DNA of 64,000 nucleotides, taken from contig CASFEZ010000003.1 of assembly GCA_949293815.1 (NCBI GenBank), positions 54,689-118,688 of the forward strand, written 5' to 3'. The notes under the pieces were generated by a model. That model saw only the letters and a program-made list of their open reading frames with translations. It did no database searches and was not told where the DNA came from. The translations under genes and the position numbers were made by a program. This DNA is from an uncultured Eubacteriales bacterium. Lineage in GTDB: Bacteria; Bacillota; Clostridia; Oscillospirales; Acutalibacteraceae. Of this stretch, positions 34,336 to 42,583 are shown piece by piece (position 1 is the first letter of the stretch; every line of letters begins with the position of its first letter).

Positions 34336-36326
34336 AATGCGTCCGCCTCCTCTTTTGACAGCTGGGAATACACCATGTCCCGGTAGGTTTCGCAGGTTTC
34401 CATCAGCTCTTTATGGGTACCGATGCCAACGGTTTTGCCGTGATCCAATACAATAATGCGGTCGGCGTCCAAAACCGTGCCAATGCGCTGCGCCACAATG
34501 ATGATATTGGTATCGGTCAGGTGTTCGCGAATGGCGGCACGCAGTTTTGCATCGGTAGCCAGATCCAGCGCGGAAAAGCTATCGTCGAAAATGCAGATTT
34601 TGGCATTTTTCACTATCGCGCGGGCGATGGCGAGCCGCTGGCGCTGTCCGCCGGAAACATTGGTGCCCGCCTGCGAAATCATGCTGTTGATGCCGTCGGG
34701 CATTTTATCAACAAAAACCTTTGCCTGGGCAATTTCCAGTGCGCGGTTGATTTCTTCTTCGGTGGCGTCCGGTTTGCCGTAGCGAATATTATCGGCAATG
34801 GTGCCGCTGAACAAAAAGGCCTTTTGCGGAATATACGCAATGGAGGCATGCAAATCCGCCAGCGTTTGGTCTTTTACATTGACGCCGTTGACCAGTATTT
34901 CGCCTGTGTCTACATCATACAGGCGGGGAATCAGGCTGACCAGCGTAGATTTGCCGCTGCCGGTGCCGCCGAGAATGGCGGTGACTTCGCCCGGCTTGGA
35001 GGTGAAGGAGATATTCTCCAGCGAAACCATTTGCTGCGCTTCTTTTTCCAGTTCGCTCCGCTCGTTGGCGGCGGGATGTGTGTCCGCCGGTGAAAGTGTG
35101 TTTATGGAATCGTCATCGGCAGACGGTACAAGCGCGTCCATGGGGTCGTCTTTTTTTCTGCTGCCGAGCGGCATAGCGGGCGCGGATTCCTTTTTTTCTT
35201 TCTTTTCGCCGCTTAGGAGCATGGCAAAGCGGCTTTTTTTCTTTTCCTCTTCCCTGGGCGCGTCATGGTAAGTAAAGCTGACATCACGAAACTCGACCCA
35301 GCCCTCTTTTTCTTTCACGGCAGGCTGCGGATTTTCAGGGTCGTTGACTTCGGTCTGCATGTCCAGCACGGCGAGAATACGCTTCGCGGAAATGGAAGCT
35401 TTCGGAATGACGGCAAACAGCGAGGCGCCAAGGGTAACGGCGGAAATAACCAGCATCAAATAGGTGACAAACGCGGACAGCGTACCAATGGTATTAGCCA
35501 GCTCTTCCCGCTGGGCGGCAATGGTCGGGTCCAAAGAATTGGCATGGTTGCCGGTGTACCAGAATAAAACGGCAATCAGCCCGAATACCAGCAGCACGGC
35601 AATCGGCAGCATAAAAGCGAAAATGCGCTGTACTTTTAAGGCGATGGAGGTCAAATCCAGATTCGCGGTTCGGAAACGCTCGTCCTCATATTGGTTGCGG
35701 TTGAAAGCACGAATAACGCGGATTCCGCTGAGTTTTTCCCGAATCACCTGGTTCAGGTTGTCGATTTTTTTCTGCATTTTGTTGAACAACGGCATTAAAA
35801 AAGCCAAAAGAACCAGGAACAGTACCAGAATGACCGGAACAATAATCAGAATAATTTTGGAAAGCTCGGCGCTTTTGGAAATGGCCATCACCAGCCCGCC
35901 GACCAGCAGCACCGGCACGGCAATAATTTGCTGTAAAACGGTCATCACCATTTGCTGTACCTGGGTAATGTCGTTGGATGAACGGGTAATCAGCGAGGCA
36001 ACGCCGATTTTATTGATATCGCTTTGCGAAAGGGTTTGTACTTTGCGGAAAATGGCTTTTCGCAGCAGCGTGGAATAGCCGGACGAGGTTTTTGCGTTGC
36101 AATAGGTATTCAACACGGAAATCACGATATTTACGGCGGAAATGGTGAGCATGGCGGTGCCGATTTGCAGTATTTTATCTGGGTCGGCCATTTGAATGCC
36201 CTCGTTGATCATCTGTTCCGTCAGAAGCGGATTTACAAGCTGTAAAATATTGGAAACCAAAACCAGAAAGACCGACGCGGCGGCAAACCCGCGATACGGC
36301 TTCAGGTATTTGACCAGTTTAATCAT
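34332..36326 (-). CDS. ABC exporter half, multidrug type (first subunit, with ATPase insertion)
   Basis: A 664-residue partner of the preceding protein: six membrane helices, then an ATPase with Walker A GGTGSGKST, signature VSGGQRQRL, Walker B ICIFDDSFSALD and H-loop-equivalent IVAQR. The catalytic Glu after Walker B is Asp and the H-loop His is Gln, as in degenerate sites of heterodimeric exporters. About 75 Lys/Glu/Asp/Pro-rich residues are inserted between the A-loop segment (SFTYHDA) and the next strand. GGAAGG favours the ATG at 36326 over the one at 36335. Confidence 0.9.
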   Translation of the reverse strand: MIKLVKYLKPYRGFAAASVFLVLVSNILQLVNPLLTEQMINEGIQMADPDKILQIGTAMLTISAVNIVISVLNTYCNAKTSSGYSTLLRKAIFRKVQTLSQSDINKIGVASLITRSSNDITQVQQMVMTVLQQIIAVPVLLVGGLVMAISKSAELSKIILIIVPVILVLFLVLLAFLMPLFNKMQKKIDNLNQVIREKLSGIRVIRAFNRNQYEDERFRTANLDLTSIALKVQRIFAFMLPIAVLLVFGLIAVLFWYTGNHANSLDPTIAAQREELANTIGTLSAFVTYLMLVISAVTLGASLFAVIPKASISAKRILAVLDMQTEVNDPENPQPAVKEKEGWVEFRDVSFTYHDAPREEEKKKSRFAMLLSGEKKEKKESAPAMPLGSRKKDDPMDALVPSADDDSINTLSPADTHPAANERSELEKEAQQMVSLENISFTSKPGEVTAILGGTGSGKSTLVSLIPRLYDVDTGEILVNGVNVKDQTLADLHASIAYIPQKAFLFSGTIADNIRYGKPDATEEEINRALEIAQAKVFVDKMPDGINSMISQAGTNVSGGQRQRLAIARAIVKNAKICIFDDSFSALDLATDAKLRAAIREHLTDTNIIIVAQRIGTVLDADRIIVLDHGKTVGIGTHKELMETCETYRDMVYSQLSKEEADAL

Positions 36327-36583
36327 ATTATCCATCCTTCCGCGTTTTCCATGGCTGAAAGCGCATAAACGGCTACTTTATTAACTGTATTATCATACCA
36401 TTTATAACGGCGTTTGACAATAGTTTTTTTATATTTTGCCTGTAGGAAAACGCCGGTCCTTTCAGGCGAATGCCCAAGCTGCGCCGCCGGGAAAAAACGC
36501 CTCGCCGTTGTTTTTTGCTCTTTACAAATGCGAGGCGGCGTTGTAAAATAAAAGGTAACATTTTGTAAAAAAGAAGGGGTAAA

Positions 36584-37150
36584 ATGGATGAATCCCTGCT
36601 GATTCACAATCAGGTGACCGATGCTGTTTTGTCGCGCCGTACCGTGCGTTCTTATTCCGGGCAAAAGCTGACCGAGCAACAGCTGCAAACGCTGATGCAG
36701 TGTGCGCTTTGGGCGCCCAGCGGCAGAAATGCGCAGCCTTGTCTGGTGCGTGTGGTGCAAAATAAAGAAATGTTGGACCGGCTGAACTGGGATTTTAAAG
36801 ATACCGTAGGGTGGGATACCCCGGCTTATACCCGCTGGGACAGCAATCCGGTTTACCAGACCGCGCCCTGTATGTTCTTTTTGTTTGCCGAATCAGACGC
36901 CCGGGTGGACGCGGGCATTATGGTGGAAAATATCGCGATTGCGGCAAAGGGCATCGGTCTGGATTCCTGTATCATCGCCAGCGTGGGCGCATTGTTTGAC
37001 GGACCGTTTGCATCCAAGTGGAAAGAGCTTCTGCGCGTTCCGCATACCGCCGGATTTATGATTTCCATTGCGGTGGGCAACGGGCTGGAAGCGCCGGAAC
37101 CCAAGCCGCGCAGAGCGGAGCAGTTTTTGCTGATTGATTCGTTGGATTGA
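36584..37150 (+). CDS. Nitroreductase-family FMN oxidoreductase
   Basis: A 188-residue protein with the nitroreductase fold: SRRTVRSYSGQKLTEQQL (FMN phosphate contact), ALWAPSGRNAQPCLVRVV and the C-terminal GLDSCIIASVG / FMISIAVGNG. It binds FMN and reduces small electrophiles with NAD(P)H. The ATG follows AAGAAGGGG. It is close to the DUF815 ATPase gene (14 bases between stop and the chosen start). Confidence 0.92.
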   Translation: MDESLLIHNQVTDAVLSRRTVRSYSGQKLTEQQLQTLMQCALWAPSGRNAQPCLVRVVQNKEMLDRLNWDFKDTVGWDTPAYTRWDSNPVYQTAPCMFFLFAESDARVDAGIMVENIAIAAKGIGLDSCIIASVGALFDGPFASKWKELLRVPHTAGFMISIAVGNGLEAPEPKPRRAEQFLLIDSLD

Positions 37151-37163
37151 AGAAGGAATGTTT

Positions 37164-38354
37164 ATGCTGAATCTGGAAACCATATCACAAAGTTTGAATA
37201 CGCTGGTCATTTTCCGTCATTTGCTTTCTGAGCCGATTCTTGCCGAGCTGAAAAATTTTTCCGAGCATCTGGCACGCCGGGAAAAAGAGGCGGCGCTTTT
37301 TGCCTATGGCGGGCTTGTTCATGCCGTATACCAAAGCGCGGGCAGTTTGGGCGGCGGCATTGCCGCCCTGCTGTTAGAGGACGATAACCTGTATGTGCGC
37401 AAAAAAGCGGCAGAGGAGGAGATTCCCACCTATTTGCAGCAGTGTCTGGAGGCGGAGCTGGATGTGTTTGCCCGTATAGCAGCGCTGACGCCCGATGATT
37501 TTCGGCGGGCGCTCGGATATACCGGCTTTTTGCCCGGTTGGGAAGAGAATGGCTGTGACCTGAAAGAGGAATACCATCGCCGTGCCTCGCTGCTTTCGCA
37601 GCACGGCTACGGCATCTACGCCAAATATACCTCGTTTATTTTGCGTGACGGCGCCATTGTGCCGGTGCAATATCCCGACCGCATTTCGCTGTCGGATTTG
37701 AAAGGTTATGAAAACGAGCGGCGCCAGGTCATCGAAAATACCCGTGCGCTGGTTGAGCGCAGACCCGCGCAGAATGTGCTTTTGACCGGGGATGCGGGCA
37801 CCGGTAAATCCTCTACCGTAAAGGCGGTTGCCAATTACTTCGCGCCGATGGGGCTGCGGCTGATTCAGATAACCAAAAGCCAGCTGCACGATTTGCCCAT
37901 GATTACCGATGAGCTTTCCGCTAATCCGCTGCGGTTTATTCTTTTTATTGATGATTTATCTTTTTCCGGCAATGACGATGACTTCGGCGCGCTGAAAGCG
38001 GTGCTGGAAGGTTCAGTTACCGCAAAAGCCGCCAACACTGCCATATATGTTACCAGTAACCGGCGGCATCTGGTAAAGGAGAGCTTCCGTGACCGGGACG
38101 GCGACGAGGTGCACCACAATGATACCCTGCAGGAAATCATCTCTCTGTCTGACCGGTTCGGGCTTACGGTAACCTATATCCATCCCGACCGCAAAGCGTA
38201 TTTGGACATTGTATGTGCGCTGGCTGACAGCCATGGGCTGATTTTAGACCGGGAGGAGCTTTGCCGTGGGGCAGAGGCGTTTGCCATGCGCAAGGGTGGC
38301 CGTTCTCCCCGGGCTGCCAGGCAATATATTGACAGCCTGTTGTCAAGAGAATAA
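37164..38354 (+). CDS. DUF815-family AAA ATPase
   Basis: A 396-residue P-loop ATPase. The DUF815 hallmarks are the C-terminal ~230 residues: Walker A LLTGDAGTGKSS, Walker B FILFIDDLSF, sensor region YVTSNRRHLVKE and ETISLSDRFGL-like EIISLSDRFGLTV. The N-terminal ~170 residues are helical and variable. The role of the family is unknown. The start at 37164 follows AAGGA at a good distance; another ATG lies 6 bases upstream. A repeat that includes a terminator follows the gene. Confidence 0.86.
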   Translation: MLNLETISQSLNTLVIFRHLLSEPILAELKNFSEHLARREKEAALFAYGGLVHAVYQSAGSLGGGIAALLLEDDNLYVRKKAAEEEIPTYLQQCLEAELDVFARIAALTPDDFRRALGYTGFLPGWEENGCDLKEEYHRRASLLSQHGYGIYAKYTSFILRDGAIVPVQYPDRISLSDLKGYENERRQVIENTRALVERRPAQNVLLTGDAGTGKSSTVKAVANYFAPMGLRLIQITKSQLHDLPMITDELSANPLRFILFIDDLSFSGNDDDFGALKAVLEGSVTAKAANTAIYVTSNRRHLVKESFRDRDGDEVHHNDTLQEIISLSDRFGLTVTYIHPDRKAYLDIVCALADSHGLILDREELCRGAEAFAMRKGGRSPRAARQYIDSLLSRE

Positions 38355-38527
38355 AACAGGGGCTGCTGCCTTTCGCGCAGACCGAAAAGCAACAGAATAA
38401 AAGCGGGGGACTGCCACACACAACTGGAAGCAGCAAAAAGGCTTTTATGTGTGACAGTCCTCTTTTTTTATTTTATAGAATAAAATAATTTACTTTTCTA
38501 TGCGTTTTTTCGCCTGCTCGCAGTACC
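38353..38527 (+). repeat. Dispersed intergenic repeat (family B), copy 1, with terminator
   Basis: About 175 bases shared with 47393-47575. It contains a GCCTTTCG/CGAAAAGC hairpin, then a 13-bp terminator stem (GGACTGCCACACA at 38408-38420 with 38448-38460) and a T-run, and ends in a conserved AT-rich stretch and TTTTTTCGCC. It follows the DUF815 gene and would stop its transcription. A run of ten G (38541-38550) lies just beyond. Confidence 0.82.
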
Positions 38528-38603
38528 TTGGTACAGCTTCGGGGGGGGGGAGGGAGATAATGTTTGCTGCATCTAATTGCAACAGTCCCTGCGGTTGTAT
38601 TTG

Positions 38604-39167
38604 TCAGGGTTGGTCCAACATATCGTCGGCGGCTTTCGCAGCTTTGTAAAGCATCCAGCAGCCCAATGCGCTGCCGATAATCAGCATCAGTCCCGCAAAA
38701 CGCATTACGGCGGCGCCGGTTCGGAAGGGATTGAAGATAACTAAAACGCCTAAAAATATGGTAATCAGCGCCGTTACGGTGCAAAAAATACGCGATTTGC
38801 CGAAGAACAGCGATACTTTGCCAATCTGTAAATCAACCAGGCCATCGGCAATCAGCAAAAGACCAAGAATAATATAAATAAACCGCAAAATGCCCTCCGG
38901 CCGCACCAGAATCCATATGCCTGCCGCGCTGAACAGTACCGCGCCGATGATTTCAAGCGTTTTCAAAAAACGGAAGGTATTGGAGGTAAAATAAGAAACA
39001 GCGCAGCTGATACCGCAGACCAGCAGTCCTGCGCCTACCAAACGGCAAAGTCCGAGCGAAACGGCAGCCGGGCGGAAAAAAGCGACCAGACCGGCGATTA
39101 GTCCGAACAGGGCAATCACCACACTGCTGAGCTTTATTTTATGCAGGAAGTTTTTCAAGGAATCCAT
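38604..39167 (-). CDS. HdeD/DUF308 membrane protein
   Basis: A 187-residue protein with six hydrophobic helices in three pairs (SVVIALFGLIAGLVAFF, LEIIGAVLFSAAGIWILV, FIYIILGLLLIADGLVDL and so on), matching the DUF308/HdeD acid-resistance family. Function in Firmicutes is unclear. AAAGGAGAG precedes the ATG. It lies 25 bases after the pseudouridine synthase gene on the same strand. Confidence 0.87.
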   Translation of the reverse strand: MDSLKNFLHKIKLSSVVIALFGLIAGLVAFFRPAAVSLGLCRLVGAGLLVCGISCAVSYFTSNTFRFLKTLEIIGAVLFSAAGIWILVRPEGILRFIYIILGLLLIADGLVDLQIGKVSLFFGKSRIFCTVTALITIFLGVLVIFNPFRTGAAVMRFAGLMLIIGSALGCWMLYKAAKAADDMLDQP

Positions 39168-39192
39168 ATAATCTCTCCTTTATGGGGATGTT

Positions 39193-39837
39193 TTAAAGGC
39201 TTTCGCCGGTTATTCCGAAAGGTGCGGGCGCACAGAACCGGAGCATTTCACCGTTTGGCGCGGGAAAACATAGCTCCTGTGCCCAGAGATAGAGTCTGTC
39301 GGCTTTGTCACCGCCGTATTTGCGGTCGCCTCGCAGCGGGTGCAGCCGGGATGCACACTGTACGCGGATTTGATGGGTGCGTCCGGTTTGCAGCTGAATG
39401 CGCAATAGGGAATAGTCGGCGGATGTCTGCACCGTTTCATAGGTCAGAACCGCTTTTTTTACGCCTTTTCGCTGCCGTTTGACCACATAGGTTTTATTCT
39501 TTGTCCGGTCATGGAACAAGTAGTCCTCCATCATGCCCGCTGGCGGAGAAAGGCAGCCGGAAACTTCCGCCAAATAGGTTTTTTGTAATTTCCCTTCAGC
39601 AATCAGGCGCGACAAATAGGCAGCGCAGGTCTGACTGCGGGCATAGACCATTACGCCGCCGGTCTCTCGATCCAGCCGGTGCACGGGATAAATGTCCTCT
39701 TCCTCGCCCAAACTGCGGCAATGGGCACGCAGCACGGGGAACACGCTGTTGCCCTTTCCGCTTTCTTCGCAAAGAACCCCCGGGGGCTTTTGTATGACGA
39801 TGATATTTTTGTCAATATATAAAATGGGAATGTGCAA
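39193..39837 (-). CDS. RluA-family pseudouridine synthase
   Basis: A 214-residue enzyme that isomerises uridine in RNA. The catalytic motif HRLDRETGG (Asp about residue 56) and the QLQTGRTHQIRVQCA strand are intact, as is the N-terminal IVIQKPPGVL. It lacks an S4 domain, as in the RluA/RsuA short subgroup. The frame starts with TTG; GGAG lies 12 bases upstream, a weak but usable site. It is divergent from the structured repeat array. Confidence 0.9.
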   Translation of the reverse strand: MHIPILYIDKNIIVIQKPPGVLCEESGKGNSVFPVLRAHCRSLGEEEDIYPVHRLDRETGGVMVYARSQTCAAYLSRLIAEGKLQKTYLAEVSGCLSPPAGMMEDYLFHDRTKNKTYVVKRQRKGVKKAVLTYETVQTSADYSLLRIQLQTGRTHQIRVQCASRLHPLRGDRKYGGDKADRLYLWAQELCFPAPNGEMLRFCAPAPFGITGESL

Positions 39838-39895
39838 AGTATATCAGAACTCCAATCGGAAGCAGGATATTTCCTGATTTTTAAGATTTGTCCGG

Positions 39896-39924
39896 TTGCA
39901 CTTTGTTCGGGCATGCGTTATAAT
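39896..39924 (+). promoter_or_regulatory. Sigma-A promoter in front of the repeat array
   Basis: TTGCAC (39896-39901), 17-base spacer, TATAAT (39919-39924). It would start transcription at the first CTCAGAC stem. Confidence 0.6.
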
Positions 39925-40644
39925 AACCTCAGACACAAATCCGCTTACCGGCGGATTTGTCCCCGCTTCGCGGGGCAGGGCGTTTCACGCCCGTCTGAGA
40001 ACATTGTACCATCAATCCTTTTGCCTTTGGCAAAAGCGCGGCTGAACGCCGCCCCCCTGTCGGTGGATGATTGACGGTATAATAACCTCAGACACAAATC
40101 CGCTTACAGCGGATTCACCCCGCTTCGCGGGACAGGGCGCTTCACGCCCGTCTGAGAACATTGTATCATAAATCCTTTTGCCTTTGGCAAAAGCGCGGCA
40201 TATCGCCGCCCCCCTGTCGGGGATGATTTATGGTATAATAACCTCAGACACAAATCCGCATACCGGCGGATTTGTCCCCGCTTCGCGGGACAGGGCGCTT
40301 CACGCCCGTCTGAGAACATTGTACCATCAATCCTTTTGCCTTTGGCAAAAGCGCGGCTGAACGCCCCCCTGTTGGGGAGTGATTTATGGTATAATAACCT
40401 CAGACGCAAATCCGCTTACCGGCGGATTTGTCCCCGCTTCGCGGGGCAGGGCGCTTCACGCCCGTCTGAGAACATTGTACCATCAATCCTTTTGCCCTTG
40501 GCAAAAGCGCGGCTGAACGCCGCCCCCCTGCCGGGGATGATTTATGGTATAATAACCTCAGACACAAATCCGCTTACCGGCGGATTTGTCCCCGCTTCGC
40601 GGGACAGGGCGCTTCACGCCCGTCTGAGAACATTGTATCATAAG
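39919..40644 (+). repeat. Tandem array of structured repeats (4 full + 1 half unit)
   Basis: Units begin (CTCAGAC) at 39928, 40087, 40243, 40399 and 40557, spacing 159, 156, 156 and 158. Domain A is 72 nt in units 1 and 5 (39928-39999, 40557-40628): CTCAGAC/GTCTGAG enclosing a 10-bp ACAAATCCGC hairpin, CCCCGC-TTC-GCGGGG and GGGCG-CTTCA-CGCCC. Domain B follows after AACATTGT: closing stem (e.g. ACCATCAATC with GATTGACGGT in unit 1) around CTTTTGCC-TTT-GGCAAAAG, GCGGC-TGAA-CGCCGC and CCCC-TGTC-GGGG. Each full unit ends in TATAAT (40078, 40234, 40390, 40548), with a TGG extension in units 2-4. Unit 5 lacks domain B. Confidence 0.93.
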
Positions 40645-40691
40645 TCCGATGTCCGGATGTATTATTTTTTCTTGCAAGGGGTCATTGTTGT

Positions 40692-41810
40692 ATGCATATC
40701 AGCGGTTATATGCCCGTTACATTGTTTGGCGGTGCCGGCGCCATGCACCGTGCAGCCGAATCCATTGCCGGTCTTGGTAAAAAATGCCTGGTGGTCACCG
40801 GCGGCGGGTCGGCGGTAAAAAGCGGCGCGCTGGCGGATTTGCTGCGTGTGTTTTCCGAAAAGCAAATCGAGTACCGTATTTTTGACCGTGTTGAACAGAA
40901 TCCCCGCACACATACCTGTCACCAGGCAGGGGAGGCGGCACGCGCATTCGGGGCGGATTTTTTGGCAGGTGTCGGTGGCGGTTCACCGCTGGATGCGGTA
41001 AAGGCCATTGGCTTTTATGCGGCAAATCCGGATTTTGCGCCGGATGATATTTATACGCGCCGTCAATCCGGGCATACGCCGCTGCCGTCCATATTGATAG
41101 GTACAACGGCGGGAACCGGCAGCGAGGTAACGGGCGTTGCGGTATTGACCAATGAAAGCGGCAGAAAACAAAGTATTTCCGGCGCAGACTGTTACGGAAC
41201 ACTGGCTGTATTGGATCCGACTTATACGCATTCCGTGCCCTATGGCGTAACGGTCAGCACGGCACTGGACGCCTTTGCCCATGCGCTGGAAAGCGCCATT
41301 GCCGAAAACAGCAATCTTTTATCAGAAACTTATGCGTTGCGTGCGCTGCCTTTGGTGTGGGAAGGTTTGCTTTCGTTTTATCAGACCGGAAAGCTGCCGG
41401 AGGATGCGCTGCGGGAAACCTTATACTATGGTTCTATTTTAGCCGGTCTGGCAATCAATATCACCGGTACGCTTTTTCCGCATACAGTGGGATATGTATT
41501 GACGGAGCAGCGGGGCATTGCCCACGGGCGTGCCTGCGCCGCTTTTACGCCGGTTCTTCTTGCACACGCAGAGAGCTTTGCACCGGAAAAATGGAACCGT
41601 GTACAGCACGCGCTTGGTGTGGACCGTAAAGAAATACAAACCGTTACCGTATCGCTGGCGGGGGTAAACGAGGTGTTTACCTCCGAGGAAGCCGCCCGGA
41701 TTGCCGGGCGGTGGCAGGACGCTAAGATCGCGAACTTTGCGCGCACACCCGGTGGGTTTACCGCCGAGGATGCCCGGCAGGCGCTGCTTTCTTTGGGAAA
41801 GACAGGCTGA
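40692..41810 (+). CDS. Iron-containing alcohol dehydrogenase family protein
   Basis: A 372-residue NAD(P)-dependent dehydrogenase of the Fe-ADH / glycerol-dehydrogenase fold. Cofactor motif GVGGGSPLDAVKAI, TTAGTGSEVTGVAVL, and metal ligands in STALDAFAHALE (Asp and His), FPHTVGY and IAHGRA. Substrate is not evident; alcohols or aldehydes are likely. AAGGGG lies about 12 bases before the ATG. The gene sits directly behind the repeat array, so the array promoters may transcribe it. Its stop abuts that of the convergent phosphoesterase gene. Confidence 0.9.
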   Translation: MHISGYMPVTLFGGAGAMHRAAESIAGLGKKCLVVTGGGSAVKSGALADLLRVFSEKQIEYRIFDRVEQNPRTHTCHQAGEAARAFGADFLAGVGGGSPLDAVKAIGFYAANPDFAPDDIYTRRQSGHTPLPSILIGTTAGTGSEVTGVAVLTNESGRKQSISGADCYGTLAVLDPTYTHSVPYGVTVSTALDAFAHALESAIAENSNLLSETYALRALPLVWEGLLSFYQTGKLPEDALRETLYYGSILAGLAINITGTLFPHTVGYVLTEQRGIAHGRACAAFTPVLLAHAESFAPEKWNRVQHALGVDRKEIQTVTVSLAGVNEVFTSEEAARIAGRWQDAKIANFARTPGGFTAEDARQALLSLGKTG

Positions 41811-42506
41811 TTACGGCTTGAGCTTTTCGCCGGTTACGGCGTTTAATATATCGCGGAACACGGCGATATGGGTCTGTGAGATTTTTTTGTCGAGGTGCAT
41901 ACTGCCGAAATACCATTTTTTATATTTACAGATTTTGCCGATTTCGTCAAAATAGGAGTTGAGCGCGGACACGCGGATTTCGCCATCGCCGCTTAGACCC
42001 AGAAATTCTTTGGTTTTCAGCGGCGGTTCGTGCGTAAAAATAAAGTCAACATCAAAATGTGCTTTTTCTATATTGGCAAGCCCGTGGTACAGTTCTTCCT
42101 TTGAAGGCATCTCCTCCCGGCTCCAGTGACCGGTACCTGCGCGCATATCCATGTCGGGGCTTTCGCCGCCGCCCATAACGAACACTTTCATACCTTCCAT
42201 ATGGTAGAGCTCTCCGCGCAGCAGATAGCGCAGATTGCCGTATATGGATTTTACCTTGCCATAGCGCCATTCAACAGTCGGAGCTTCGTTCAGCAATTTG
42301 AAGTTTTCATGGGTTCCATCGATAAAACAGATATGGTATTTTCGGCTGCCCAGTTCCCGCAGGATTTTTTCTTCTTTTTTATCGCCGTTCCACAGGAAAC
42401 CGAAATCCCCGCAGATAATCAGCGTGTCATTCTCTTTCAGTTTCCTTAAATTTTGCGGCGAAAGCCGCGCGGCGTCTGCGTGGGTATCGCCCGTAACATA
42501 AATCAT
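41811..42506 (-). CDS. Calcineurin-like metallophosphoesterase
   Basis: A 231-residue soluble phosphoesterase with GDTHAD at the N-terminus, CGDFGFLW, FIDGTHENF, FIFTHEPP and FGSMHLDK, the complete ligand set of the family apart from His in GTHEN where many have GNHD. Substrate unknown. It is encoded alone, tail-to-tail with the dehydrogenase gene and divergent from the DacF-like gene. Confidence 0.88.
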   Translation of the reverse strand: MIYVTGDTHADAARLSPQNLRKLKENDTLIICGDFGFLWNGDKKEEKILRELGSRKYHICFIDGTHENFKLLNEAPTVEWRYGKVKSIYGNLRYLLRGELYHMEGMKVFVMGGGESPDMDMRAGTGHWSREEMPSKEELYHGLANIEKAHFDVDFIFTHEPPLKTKEFLGLSGDGEIRVSALNSYFDEIGKICKYKKWYFGSMHLDKKISQTHIAVFRDILNAVTGEKLKP

Positions 42507-42583
42507 ATGCGCCCGTCCTTTTATATTTTTCGGTTTCAGCCTGTTACCATTCCATATTTTACACCTTTTTTCGGAGGTTGTCT

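Noticed and set aside
39928-39999. Domain A as a tRNA gene (72 nt, 7-bp closing stem, three arms)
   Set aside because: The first arm is a 10-bp stem, the central loop has only 3 bases, there is no T-loop consensus and no discriminator/CCA. It is a cloverleaf only in outline.
39919-40644. CRISPR array
   Set aside because: The whole 156-159 bp unit is conserved; there are no short repeats separated by unique spacers and no cas genes.
39919-40644. Integron attC cassette array
   Set aside because: No cassette ORFs lie between units and there is no integrase; attC core sites were not seen.
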